Of a stretch of 35,915 nucleotides of DNA, positions 1 through 7,666 are shown one piece after another. The notes beneath the pieces were generated by a model, which worked only from the letters and a program-made list of their open reading frames with translations, was not told the origin of the DNA and searched no databases. This DNA comes from an uncultured Candidatus Saccharibacteria bacterium (GTDB taxonomy: Bacteria; Patescibacteriota; Saccharimonadia; Saccharimonadales; Saccharimonadaceae): positions 1-35,915 of the forward strand of contig CAPHDI010000011.1 of the NCBI GenBank assembly GCA_948623715.1. Direction: 5' to 3'. Numbering within the stretch: position 1 is the first letter of the stretch; every line of letters begins with the position of its first letter. Position numbers and translations under genes: made by a program.

Positions 1-62
1 GGAATACTATGTAGAATCTTACTCCACAAAAAGTATAACTTTGATATTAGTCTGCCTTGCAT
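1..62 (-). CDS. N-terminal start of a putative surface protein gene, cut by the window edge
   Basis: An ATG on the minus strand at 62-60 is preceded by a perfect AGGAGG (73-68, 5 nt spacing) in the same context (AAAAGGAGGGCCA) that precedes the FISUMP gene at 13022. Only about 20 residues are in the window, starting MQGRLISKLYF. They are basic and hydrophobic, resembling the pre-signal region of the two FISUMP proteins. The structured leader upstream (63-333) is the same type as those in front of the two FISUMP genes, so this is inferred to be another member of that surface-protein family. The identity of the protein body cannot be seen. Confidence 0.6.
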   Translation of the reverse strand, partial: MQGRLISKLYFLWSKILHSI

Positions 63-333
63 CTGGCCCTCCTTTTGAGTTTGTAGATAGGATTTTACTA
101 ACTTCGCATGAATAAGATAGGGAATCATGAGAAGTTAGTCCCCAGGGCGGCGTCATCTTCCTATCAATCCAATAAAAATGACGCCACGATGGGCGACTAG
201 ACCTTACAGAAAAACAAAGCTTCGCGAAAAATCGTTACAACTCATTGTTCTGACATCGTGACGTCATTCTATCCAATGAGTTATGAATATCGGCGATAAA
301 TAAAAAACGCTTCGTCTTTTGTAAAATCTAGTC
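63..333 (-). promoter_or_regulatory. Structured 5' leader, copy 3 of the surface-gene leader family
   Basis: A TATAAA -10 box (347-342, with TGG before it) places the transcript start near 334. The first transcribed bases, GACTAGA (333-327), pair with TCTAGTC (201-195) to close the structure. An inner AACTCATT/AATGAGTT stem carries a loop containing ATGACGTCAC (267-258). After the closing stem comes GTGGCGTCAT (187-178) followed by five T on the transcribed strand. This segment can pair over 10 bp with the loop, or through GGCGTCAT with GATGACGCC (157-149) nearer the gene. The leader ends in AGGAGG and the ATG at 62. Function unknown; architecture shared with 12775-13021 and 26085-26290. Confidence 0.7.
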
Positions 334-428
334 CCTTCTATTTTATACCATCCCATTCCACTTGCCAACCCCAAACCCCAACAAAAAATAACTCTCTCGA
401 GTTTTGTATCAAACGTAACATTATAATA

Positions 429-505
429 TGGTGATTCCGGCGGGAGTCGAACCCGCGATTTTCTGGATGAGAACCAGACGTCCTAGACCACTAGACGACG
501 GAACC
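429..505 (-). tRNA. tRNA-Glu (anticodon CTC)
   Basis: The reverse strand folds as a complete cloverleaf. The acceptor stem is GGTTCCG with CGGAATC, the discriminator is A and CCA is encoded. The anticodon loop TTCTCAT gives anticodon CTC, which reads GAG (Glu). The T arm has the standard GGTTCGA core. The length is 77 nt including CCA. Confidence 0.97.
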
Positions 506-529
506 GTAACCTTCTTCTCTCACTCATTT

Positions 530-563
530 CTGAATGATATTATTATTCTAGCATATTATTCAG
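530..563 (-). promoter_or_regulatory. tRNA-Glu promoter inside an inverted repeat
   Basis: On the minus strand a TG-C-TAGAAT extended -10 box lies at 550-545, about 33 nt before the mature tRNA 5' end. It sits in the loop of an inverted repeat, CTGAATgATAT (530-540) against ATATTATTCAG (553-563). The palindrome could be structural or an operator; its role is unknown. Confidence 0.45.
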
Positions 564-610
564 AAAAAGGGAAGTATAAAATCTGCGATACCCCCACATT
601 CTACATCCTA

Positions 611-647
611 ATAGTTTTGCGAGCCAACCATCAGCCCGCAAAACTAT
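611..647 (-). terminator. Hairpin at the stop codon of the InlB-repeat gene
   Basis: ATAGTTTTGCG (611-621) and CGCAAAACTAT (637-647) are perfect 11-bp inverted arms starting at the last base of the stop codon on the minus strand. No T-run follows, so it may be an mRNA 3'-end stabilising hairpin rather than a classical intrinsic terminator. Confidence 0.5.
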
Positions 648-2437
648 CAACCTTCATCCGTATCTTCTCCACCACCTTCACCAGGGGTTTCCGGCTCAGG
701 AGTAACCGGTCTCGTTGCCGTACAACCTGGCACCGTGCACTTGCCGTCATCGCCATACACATGCTCGTGCTCTGGTGGCACCACCGGGTCCGGATCCACT
801 ACCGGTGGATCTGGTGTCACTGGCGGCTCTGGCGCCACATAATTCGGGTCGCTCTCACCGCATCCCGTACAAACACCATCGACATACGTGTGCTTATGCT
901 CTTCACCTGGGTTTACATCTGGCTTATCATCTACCGGTTGCCGCTTCTCGGTCACTGTCACCGTAAACTGCGCACTCTGTCCACTATTCACATCGCGCAC
1001 CCGAATCACTGCCGATCCTGCCAGTTTACCTGTACAACTTACGACGTTCTTATTACTAATCGCACAAGTCGCAATCGACTCCGCCGCGCTCGTCACACTC
1101 AGCGAGTATTCCGCCGCCGACGGCAATACCGTCACCGTCTGAGTTGCCGTCTGCCCCTCTTCTACGGACAAATTTTTCACCGTAATTCCAGTCACCTGCG
1201 GCGTCTTCGTGCCATTACTGCTTGTACTACTAGAAGTCTCACGCTTTTCCCACTTCGCTTTCAAGGTCATATCACTCTCGACCGGCTGCGAAAAGTCATA
1301 CGGCTTATCATTCAAGTACCAATCTTCAAATACATAACCAATCTTCGTCGGCGTACTTGGCAATTGCAGCTTCGAGCCTTTCGCCAACTCTGTCGCCGCG
1401 ATCGTCGACCCGCCATCCGTATCAAATTTTACCGTCACAACTTCCGTGCCATCATTCGCCTTCCACTTCGCGACTAAGGTCGAATTCTTATACAGTGGCG
1501 TGCTATCAAAGTCAAACGTCTCTCCTTCTAGCATCCATCCCTCGAAGCTAAACCCCTCCTTCTCCGGATCATCCGGCTGTACGACTTTACGCCCACAGAC
1601 AATCTCCGTTCCTTCGACGGTCGATCCACCATTCGACTCAAAGTGTATCGTACACATATTCTTATTATTTCCAAAAATCGCAATCCCCGCGAAGCCAACT
1701 ACCGCCACTACTAGCGCCACCCCTACGCCAATCAACATCGACTTCACTCGTACATACTTCGACTCCTCTTCTGGCTCTTTCTCTGCGGCAATCGTAGCAG
1801 CTTTCACTTCGGCTATCGGCCTGCCATTCCGATCGATTCCAGTCCGCGTCCCGCGCGGTCCACCCATCGGGCGCACGCCCTCCACTACCATTCCCGACAT
1901 TGACTTTCCGCCCCGATTCATGCCCGGCTTCATTTTTTCCATCGCCTTCGCCCGGCTCGCCATCAAAGCAATCTCCGGATCTACCCCCCGCACAACCAAG
2001 CCCATTTCCGGCTTCTTCGCAGCCTTAGAGTCTGCTGTCGTCTTAGCGCTCCTCGTCGGCGTTTCTTTCGCAATAATCTTCACTTCTGAAGTTTTATCAG
2101 TCTTCGGTTTCGCATACCGCGAAATTTGCGGCGACTTCTGCGTTTTTGCCTCTTTTGGCTTGTTATCTACAGAGTTCTTCTTGTTCTCCGAGCGCACTGC
2201 TATCGCTTTACTATCAGGCTTCGGTCGACCAGAATCTACCCTCTGCTGAGAACCTTTCGCATCGCCAGTTTCATCATTTGTATTTACTTTCACCTTCGTA
2301 TCTTTCGCCTTTTCCGCCCCCCGAGAAACATCAACATGCGCACGCTCACCTTTGCGTTTTTCCCGCAGGTTTTCGTTTGAGCTACCATTTCTCGCAGTTT
2401 TGGTGGCGTCAGTTTCGTTAATCATAACTTTGCCCAT
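647..2437 (-). CDS. Membrane-anchored surface protein with two InlB B-repeats
   Basis: A 596-aa protein, probably surface exposed. Residues 1-230 are charged, low complexity and rich in Lys, Ser and Thr. One membrane helix follows at about 233-256. Two Listeria-Bacteroides (InlB B) repeats lie at about 261-327 and 333-398; both have the F-x-(S/T)-(N/D)-GGST start, the GY/GF..W centre and the L.AKW end. An Ig-like (BIG) domain follows at about 415-497, then a Pro/Glu-rich tail with two His/Cys motifs (HKHTY..GVCTGCG near 513 and HEHVY..GKCTVPGC near 556). The expected topology is N-terminus inside, repeats outside. An extended -10 TATAAT (2450-2445) ends 7 nt before the ATG with no SD, which predicts a leaderless mRNA. 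M5 is an alternative start. The exact adhesive or binding role is unknown. Confidence 0.85.
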   Translation of the reverse strand: MGKVMINETDATKTARNGSSNENLREKRKGERAHVDVSRGAEKAKDTKVKVNTNDETGDAKGSQQRVDSGRPKPDSKAIAVRSENKKNSVDNKPKEAKTQKSPQISRYAKPKTDKTSEVKIIAKETPTRSAKTTADSKAAKKPEMGLVVRGVDPEIALMASRAKAMEKMKPGMNRGGKSMSGMVVEGVRPMGGPRGTRTGIDRNGRPIAEVKAATIAAEKEPEEESKYVRVKSMLIGVGVALVVAVVGFAGIAIFGNNKNMCTIHFESNGGSTVEGTEIVCGRKVVQPDDPEKEGFSFEGWMLEGETFDFDSTPLYKNSTLVAKWKANDGTEVVTVKFDTDGGSTIAATELAKGSKLQLPSTPTKIGYVFEDWYLNDKPYDFSQPVESDMTLKAKWEKRETSSSTSSNGTKTPQVTGITVKNLSVEEGQTATQTVTVLPSAAEYSLSVTSAAESIATCAISNKNVVSCTGKLAGSAVIRVRDVNSGQSAQFTVTVTEKRQPVDDKPDVNPGEEHKHTYVDGVCTGCGESDPNYVAPEPPVTPDPPVVDPDPVVPPEHEHVYGDDGKCTVPGCTATRPVTPEPETPGEGGGEDTDEG

Positions 2438-2571
2438 TACGCCTATTATATCACACGTTTTCCAGAAAACAAAACTTTTATGCTTTTATCAATCTCCATC
2501 TATAATGATCCCAAAATCCACGCTTTCATCGCCAAAATGCTCTCAAAATCTATCCGAATCTCCGAAAACTC

Positions 2572-2654
2572 TTGACATTTTAACTAATCTGTGCTATAAT
2601 GATAAGAACAGGTATTTTCCTGCGCTCTTTTTAGCCTAATTCACGGAAAATACC
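2572..2654 (+). promoter_or_regulatory. Promoter and leader hairpin of the HTH gene at 2681
   Basis: TTGACA (2572-2577), a 17-bp spacer and TATAAT (2595-2600, preceded by TGTGC) form a near-consensus promoter. The leader contains a perfect 10-bp stem, GGTATTTTCC (2611-2620) with GGAAAATACC (2645-2654), ending shortly before the SD (GAGAGGAG). Confidence 0.8.
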
Positions 2655-2680
2655 AAATCTTGAGAGGAGTTTTGCCTTCC

Positions 2681-3385
2681 ATGAACCTCGAAAAACTGCG
2701 CAAATTCGGTGTCAACGAGGAGATCGTCCGCAAGCTTCATCGCTACGGCTTCCTTAGTACGCTCCCAGTCAACAGCCAGGAACGCCGTGTCATTAGCGCT
2801 GAACTCGATGCGCTCTATCCCGACGAGATCCCCGACAGCACCCAGGCCGGATTCTATCGCCTCGCCCTCGATACCTGCGAGGAGCCCCTCACCCTCGGAA
2901 ATCTCATCCAGCCCCGTATCCATACCACCGACCAGGTCATCTTCAATTTCCTCCGCTCCACTCCGGCCCAGTTGCGACACATGCAGGAGAATAACCCGCG
3001 CGCCTACGCCCGTCTCTCTCGCGAAGCTGAAGCTTACCGTCAAGAGAATCCCCCTCTCCCCTCGCTTCTCGACGCCATCACGCCTATCAGCCCCAACGGC
3101 ATCACTCTGCTATTCCACCAATTTGCCCGCGTACTCTACCCTGAAGGTCTTACCGCCCTCTCTGCCTATTACTTCGACAACCTTACTCTCAGCAAAATTG
3201 CCGAAAACTCCGGCCACAACAAAAATACTCTCCGACGATACTTTCACAACGCTGTCGCCGATGTCCGCTCGCAGACCGGTCTTATCAGCCTGCTCTTCTC
3301 TTACGATCCCTGCAACAGCGTCATCCTCCCCGATTACGACGATACTGAGTCCGAATCTACCAATAATGCACCCCCCCCCCGGTAG
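2681..3385 (+). CDS. Hypothetical protein with a C-terminal sigma-region-4-like HTH
   Basis: A 234-aa protein beginning MNLEKLRKFG. I chose ATG 2681 over the upstream TTG at 2660 because the TTG overlaps the SD (AGGAG, 2665-2669). The C-terminal third has a helix-turn-helix-like stretch (L-SAYYFDNLTLSKIAENSGHNK followed by LRRYFHNAVADVRS) that resembles sigma-70 region 4 DNA-binding helices. The N-terminal part is a helical region seen in no family I recognise. It is monocistronic, with a strong promoter and a terminator. Codons end in G/C more often than in nearby genes. A run of ten C bases (3371-3380) lies just before the stop codon. A DNA-binding regulatory role is only an inference. Confidence 0.75.
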   Translation: MNLEKLRKFGVNEEIVRKLHRYGFLSTLPVNSQERRVISAELDALYPDEIPDSTQAGFYRLALDTCEEPLTLGNLIQPRIHTTDQVIFNFLRSTPAQLRHMQENNPRAYARLSREAEAYRQENPPLPSLLDAITPISPNGITLLFHQFARVLYPEGLTALSAYYFDNLTLSKIAENSGHNKNTLRRYFHNAVADVRSQTGLISLLFSYDPCNSVILPDYDDTESESTNNAPPPR

Positions 3386-3413
3386 CCAATCGTGAATTAA
3401 GCCTTCTCTGCAT

Positions 3414-3437
3414 GGCGCCGCCCCGTCGGCGCCTTTT
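3414..3437 (+). terminator. Intrinsic terminator after the HTH gene
   Basis: GGCGCCG (3414-3420) pairs with CGGCGCC (3427-3433) around a 6-nt loop and is followed by TTTT. Confidence 0.85.
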
Positions 3438-3523
3438 CCTCTATTTTCACAACCTCATTTTCTTTCAACGCCGACAAAATCCTTAAGTTTGAGAAACTCC
3501 AACGATTGTGATAAAATAATCTT

Positions 3524-4996
3524 ATGAAAAAATTACCGATCGTCGCCCTTATCGGCCAGACCAACGCTGGTAAATCCAGCCTTCTCAATCGCCTCGCGCA
3601 TAAAAACATCGCCATCGTCGCCCGCGAAGAGGGCACTACGCGCGATAATGTCATGGCTCGCATCGACGATCGTTTTCTCCTGATCGACACCGCCGGTCTG
3701 AAAGATCCGACCGACGATTTCGAAGCCGGCATTCAAGATCAGATCGCCGATGCTATCGACGCCGCTGATATTATCATGTTGACTCTCGACAGTTCTCATT
3801 ATCCCGACGACAAAGATAAGCAAATTGCCAAATCCGCCCTTAAATCCCGCAAGCCGGTCTTACTACTTCTGAATAAATCCGACCTCGGCGAGTCTCTCCC
3901 TGACGAAGAATTTCTTCGCCTCGGCATCAAGCCTGACCAAACTTTCCGCGTCTCCGCCACTACCGGGCAGGGAATTAGAGACCTAAAAAGCACAATCTTG
4001 AGTACGCTTTCTGCGGGGCTGGCGCGCGAAGGCGTTGCTAATTTGCAGGAGCATAACTACCAGGCTGGCGCGGATCAAAATCACGACCCGAGCGAAGCGA
4101 AGGGGTTCGATTTTGAGAGCGCCACCGCTCCCGCAAATAGCAACCCTCGCAGCCACCCGCAGAAAGAATCCTTAAAGCTCGCCCTTATCGGCCGCCCTAA
4201 CGTCGGCAAAAGCAGCCTCTTCAACTCCCTCGGCCAGAAACAACAAGCCCTCGTCTCCTCTCGTCAAGGCACTACCCGCGATGTCAACCGCGTCGAAGTC
4301 CGCTTCCATGGCCGCACTCTTGAAATCCTCGACACTGCTGGCCTCCGCAAGCCTGGCAAGCGCGAAGTTGGCATCGAGAAATTCTCCGCCCTTCGTACTC
4401 TCGCCGCGATCGAAGAATCCGACATTTGCGCCCTCCTCGTTGACGCGACCGAGCCCCATTCTAAGCTCGACCAGTCTCTCGCCGGCCAAATCATCGAAGC
4501 TGGCAAGGGAATTATCGTCGTCCTAACGAAGGCCGATCTCGTCGACGACACTGATCATATTCTCGATAAGCTTGAGCAAGATTTCAACTTTCTCCCTTAC
4601 GCTCCCGTCCTCATCACTAGTAGCGAGACCGGCCAGAATGTCACGAAGCTTTTTGAACTCGCCACCGAGATCGACGCCACTCGCCATCAGGAAATTAAGA
4701 CTTCCGACCTTAACAAGATCCTCGGCGAAGCCATCCTCGACCATCCGCCTGCCGGCCTGAAAAATACCCGCCCGAAGCCAAAGTACATCGTCCAAACCGA
4801 CACCTGTCCGCCCTGGTTTGTCGTCCACGGCCGCGACCTCGGCTTATTGCACTGGTCCTGGAAACGTTTCCTCGAACGCAAAATCCGCGAGAAGTATCCT
4901 TTTGTCGGCACCCCAATTTTCTTCTCCTTCCGCTCCGACAACCGCGACCGCAGCAATGATCGCAACGACGGCCACAACGAATCTGCAGAAAGCTAA
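3524..4996 (+). CDS. der: Ribosome biogenesis GTPase Der (EngA)
   Basis: A 490-aa double GTPase needed for 50S subunit assembly. The first G domain (about 1-165) has GQTNAGKS (an unusual variant of GRPNVGKS), a DTAG box and NKSD. The second (about 215-385) has canonical GRPNVGKS, DTAG and the G4 motif TKAD. A KH-like domain follows (about 386-475, with ...PPWFVVHG...), then a basic, disordered tail. The linker between the G domains is about 40 residues longer than usual because it carries a palindromic DNA element (4026-4150). An extended -10 TAAAAT (3512-3517) with a TTGAGA -35 (3489-3494) ends 6 nt before the ATG, so the mRNA is predicted to be leaderless. Confidence 0.97.
   Translation: MKKLPIVALIGQTNAGKSSLLNRLAHKNIAIVAREEGTTRDNVMARIDDRFLLIDTAGLKDPTDDFEAGIQDQIADAIDAADIIMLTLDSSHYPDDKDKQIAKSALKSRKPVLLLLNKSDLGESLPDEEFLRLGIKPDQTFRVSATTGQGIRDLKSTILSTLSAGLAREGVANLQEHNYQAGADQNHDPSEAKGFDFESATAPANSNPRSHPQKESLKLALIGRPNVGKSSLFNSLGQKQQALVSSRQGTTRDVNRVEVRFHGRTLEILDTAGLRKPGKREVGIEKFSALRTLAAIEESDICALLVDATEPHSKLDQSLAGQIIEAGKGIIVVLTKADLVDDTDHILDKLEQDFNFLPYAPVLITSSETGQNVTKLFELATEIDATRHQEIKTSDLNKILGEAILDHPPAGLKNTRPKPKYIVQTDTCPPWFVVHGRDLGLLHWSWKRFLERKIREKYPFVGTPIFFSFRSDNRDRSNDRNDGHNESAES
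4026..4150 (+). repeat. Palindromic element inserted in frame in the Der linker
   Basis: A 125-bp imperfect palindrome. Outer arms GTTGCTAATTTGCAGGAGC and GCTCCCGCAAATAGCAAC pair with one bulge and one mismatch. Inner arms pair TGGCGC with GCGCC(A) and AAAATC with GATTTT, around a GAGCGAAGCGAA apex. It encodes the low-complexity linker between the two Der GTPase domains and keeps the frame open. This is like Rickettsia palindromic elements in concept; no sequence relationship is claimed. Confidence 0.7.
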
Positions 4997-5013
4997 CCAC
5001 TTCTAGAACAAAA

Positions 5014-5041
5014 ATCTCCCCCAGCCATTCGGCCGGGGGAT
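5014..5041. terminator. Shared terminator between convergent der and the 5094 gene
   Basis: ATCtCCCCC and GGGGGAT arms flank AGCCATTCGGCC. On the minus strand the hairpin is followed by TTTTTG, and on the plus strand by a short ATTTGG, so it best terminates the minus-strand gene at 5094 and may also act on der. Confidence 0.75.
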
Positions 5042-5093
5042 TTGGTGCAAAATTCAACATTAAAAAGTCAGAGCTTAAGCGTTCGAGCGCTAC

Positions 5094-5585
5094 TTAGCCA
5101 AGGCGATTCAGAAGAGCGTCAACAACATTAATCACCCACACCAATGACATAATCGCCATCGCAAGCCAAGCCAACAGTATCAACCCAGCCGCCGCCACAG
5201 CAAGCACTCCATCCAGAGACTTTACAAACACGATCTCCACGAATATTGCCAACCACATAATCAGCGCAGCGAAAACCGCCGGCCACCAACGAATGCCAAC
5301 ACCCTGAGGCTTCTCGTCTCGCCATCCAATAGCGTCGTCGTCATCCCAGCCCATGCGTTGCAGGATTCTATCGCAGAACCATCCAGCCAGCGATCCAGCC
5401 GCAATTCCCAGGACCAGCATTAATATTATGGCGATCATTTCCGCAACTTTTCCCGCTTTGATCGCCAAAGGCCCCAACCAAAGCGTAAACGTGCACATTG
5501 CCGTCCCCATCATTCCGTAGGCGCACAGGACTAACAATGCCCAGCGCAAAGCCTCCCAGAGACCATTCTTCTCAGGTTCTTTCAT
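5094..5585 (-). CDS. Hypothetical polytopic membrane protein
   Basis: A 163-aa protein beginning MKEPEKNGLW. I chose ATG 5585 because AAGGGGG lies 7 nt upstream; an earlier in-frame ATG at 5639 has no SD. It has four hydrophobic segments (about residues 12-35, 45-70, 95-120 and 125-155). A short acidic loop (MGWDDDDAIGWRDEKPQ) lies between the second and third. I recognise no family. It is monocistronic, with its own strong promoter (5693-5665) and the terminator at 5014-5041. Confidence 0.75.
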   Translation of the reverse strand: MKEPEKNGLWEALRWALLVLCAYGMMGTAMCTFTLWLGPLAIKAGKVAEMIAIILMLVLGIAAGSLAGWFCDRILQRMGWDDDDAIGWRDEKPQGVGIRWWPAVFAALIMWLAIFVEIVFVKSLDGVLAVAAAGLILLAWLAMAIMSLVWVINVVDALLNRLG

Positions 5586-5664
5586 CAGGATACCCCCTTT
5601 TTCCTGGCCAGCCAAGACCTCTGATTTGCACCATATCAAAGAACCTAGGCTACCCTATCCTTTC

Positions 5665-5693
5665 ATTATAGCACACTTTGCCAAAAAAGTCAA
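5665..5693 (-). promoter_or_regulatory. Promoter of the 5094-5585 gene
   Basis: On the minus strand TTGACT (5693-5688), a 17-bp spacer and TATAAT (5670-5665) preceded by GTGTGC. This predicts a leader of about 73 nt. Confidence 0.85.
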
Positions 5694-5775
5694 TACTTAC
5701 AACCTAAAACAGTGCAAATCCCACCAAAACGTTGTAATTTTTACAACAGGTTTCCTAAACCTCGCACCTATTCCC

Positions 5776-6801
5776 CTAAGCCCCAGCCCTTAGCACCTCT
5801 CGCGCTTCGCTCGTCGAATGCGTCTCCATTAACCTCGCCCGAAGCTCAGAAGCTCCCGGGAAATCTCGCAAATATATCTTATAGAAATGTTTTAGCGGCT
5901 CATACGGCAGTCCTCGCACTTTCCCATCCATTTTCAGTGCGAACTCCGGTTCCTCCCGCATTTTTTCCGCCATCATCGCACAGTGCTTCATATCTTGCGC
6001 ATCAAACAGTTCCAGATGTAGCATCAATAGCGACATCAATTCCTCTCTCGTCGGCACATGCTCTGTAAAACAATACGGATTTTCGAACACTCCCCGCCCA
6101 ATCATATATCCATCCACCTCAGGGAATCTCATCATCAAATTCTTCACCTGCGCCAGATCCTTAATATCGCCATTTATCACAATTTTCGTCTGCGGCGAGA
6201 TCTCCCGGCATAGCGCACAAATCTCCGGGATTAACTCATAATGCGCTGGTACTTTCGACATTTCCTTTCGCGTCCTAAGGTGAATCGTCAGCGCCGCTAA
6301 GTTTTCCTTTAGCAATATAGGCAACCACTCCCGAAACTCTTCAACATAAGTATACCCCAACCGCGTCTTCACCGACACCGGCAACTTTGTCGCCGCCTGC
6401 GCCCGTCGGATGCATTCTACTGCTAGTTCTGGCGTCCGAATCATCGCCGCACCTCCACCAGCTCGATTCACATTCCGGTCTGGGCAACCCATATTCAAAT
6501 CTAGCCCATCAAACCCCAACCCCTCCAATGCTGCCGATAGTTCACTAAAATGCTCTGGATTCTTACCCCAAATCTGCGCAATAATCGGCGCATCGCTTGG
6601 TGCGACCTCTAATCGCTCTAATGCATTGAATCGCCCTTTTTCCGACGCATAGCTCGACACATTCGTGAATTCCGTATAGAATAAATCCGGCCGCCCCGCC
6701 CGCGCAATCACTTGCCGAAACATCACATCCGTCACGCCTTCCATCGGCGCGAGCACCGTAAATCCTTTCGGTAACTTTTCCCAGATATTCTTACTCATCA
6801 T
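5776..6801 (-). CDS. tRNA-dihydrouridine synthase (Dus family)
   Basis: A 341-aa FMN-dependent enzyme that reduces uridines in the tRNA D loop. The TIM-barrel start has LAPMEGVTD (18-26). The catalytic cysteine is C106 in LNMGCPDRNVNRAGGGAA. SVKTRLGY, TIHLRTR, VINGDI and YMIGRGVFENPY give the usual Dus FMN and substrate landmarks, and the C-terminal helical domain is present. A GATAAT -10 (6812-6807) lies 5 nt before the first ATG and 8 nt before the second in-frame ATG, with no SD, so it is predicted to be leaderless from one of these two adjacent starts. The sub-family (DusA, B or C) cannot be assigned by eye. Confidence 0.93.
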   Translation of the reverse strand: MMSKNIWEKLPKGFTVLAPMEGVTDVMFRQVIARAGRPDLFYTEFTNVSSYASEKGRFNALERLEVAPSDAPIIAQIWGKNPEHFSELSAALEGLGFDGLDLNMGCPDRNVNRAGGGAAMIRTPELAVECIRRAQAATKLPVSVKTRLGYTYVEEFREWLPILLKENLAALTIHLRTRKEMSKVPAHYELIPEICALCREISPQTKIVINGDIKDLAQVKNLMMRFPEVDGYMIGRGVFENPYCFTEHVPTREELMSLLMLHLELFDAQDMKHCAMMAEKMREEPEFALKMDGKVRGLPYEPLKHFYKIYLRDFPGASELRARLMETHSTSEAREVLRAGA

Positions 6802-6915
6802 CCATAATTATCGCAAATTTACCATTTTCTGTCAAATTATGCTACAATATACCTCTAGGTTCTCCCGACTTAACACCTTGCAGTTTAATACAATACATTA
6901 TATAGGAGGAATCAC

Positions 6916-7605
6916 ATGACTAATCAACAGCTCCAATCCATCCTCGACGAGAAACTCTCCTACGAAAAACTGCCCCTCCAGAAAACTTTTTATACACCCG
7001 ACGCCACCCGCCTTAGTCTTGACGATCTCACTCGTCTTCCCGAAATCGAATCCGTCTTCGATATCAAGCTTATCCGCGGGCACAAATCTCAAGGCCCCTC
7101 CACCATCCGCCGTCATGAACATGGTCGCCTCAGCTATCCCACTATCCAGGACGCGCTTCCTTCGACCGTCGCCCACTGGCTCTTTGCCGAATATCAAATC
7201 AATGCCGATGGGCTCTTCATCAGCTATCTTCCGCCGAATAGTCGCCGCCTCCGCGCCGAAGCCGAAAGCATGTCCCAGCAACTCCAAACCTACATGAACA
7301 GCCACTTCTTCATTAATCCCGATCAACAGAAGCCTCAAAAGTCCGCCGAATTCGTCGATACCATTTACCGTCAATTCCGCCAGCCCATCTACGTCACCGG
7401 CGACTTCCAGGCCCATGTCTACTATTATGACCCCGACCGCGCCCGTGCCGAATCAGATCAAGGCAACGCCAAGATTATCGCCTCCTCCGAAAAAGTCATT
7501 TCCATGACTATCATCGAGAATTTTCACAAAACCGAGCGCATCGTCTTCGACTGCACCGGCAACAAACCCCCTTACCGTCTGATTTACCGGCTGCCCACAG
7601 AATAA
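6916..7605 (+). CDS. Hypothetical protein, no recognised family
   Basis: A 229-aa soluble protein beginning MTNQQLQSIL, with AGGAGG (6904-6909) 6 nt upstream. The promoter is a TACAAT -10 (6843-6848, TGC before it). No signal peptide, membrane segment or catalytic motif is evident. It has a run of charged and aromatic residues (for example HVYYYDPDRARAE) in a likely alpha/beta fold. It is monocistronic, between the divergent dus gene and the terminator at 7621. Confidence 0.75.
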   Translation: MTNQQLQSILDEKLSYEKLPLQKTFYTPDATRLSLDDLTRLPEIESVFDIKLIRGHKSQGPSTIRRHEHGRLSYPTIQDALPSTVAHWLFAEYQINADGLFISYLPPNSRRLRAEAESMSQQLQTYMNSHFFINPDQQKPQKSAEFVDTIYRQFRQPIYVTGDFQAHVYYYDPDRARAESDQGNAKIIASSEKVISMTIIENFHKTERIVFDCTGNKPPYRLIYRLPTE

Positions 7606-7620
7606 TATATTGTATACATC

Positions 7621-7644
7621 GGCGCCCAATAATGGGCGCCTTTT
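7621..7644 (+). terminator. Intrinsic terminator after the 6916 gene
   Basis: GGCGCCCA (7621-7628), loop ATAA, then TGGGCGCC (7633-7640), followed by TTTT. It lies between convergent genes, so it may also serve lepB. Confidence 0.9.
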
Positions 7645-7666
7645 ACATTTCTAAAAATCTGGAGTC

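Noticed and set aside
428..1477. Long plus-strand open frame of 349 codons
   Set aside because: It runs through tRNA-Glu and antisense to the InlB-repeat gene; its protein is Arg/His-rich and without domain features. It is a shadow.
7019..7297. Overlapping frames on both strands of the 6916 gene
   Set aside because: They lack SDs and family features; the strand with AGGAGG, promoter and terminator is the coding one.
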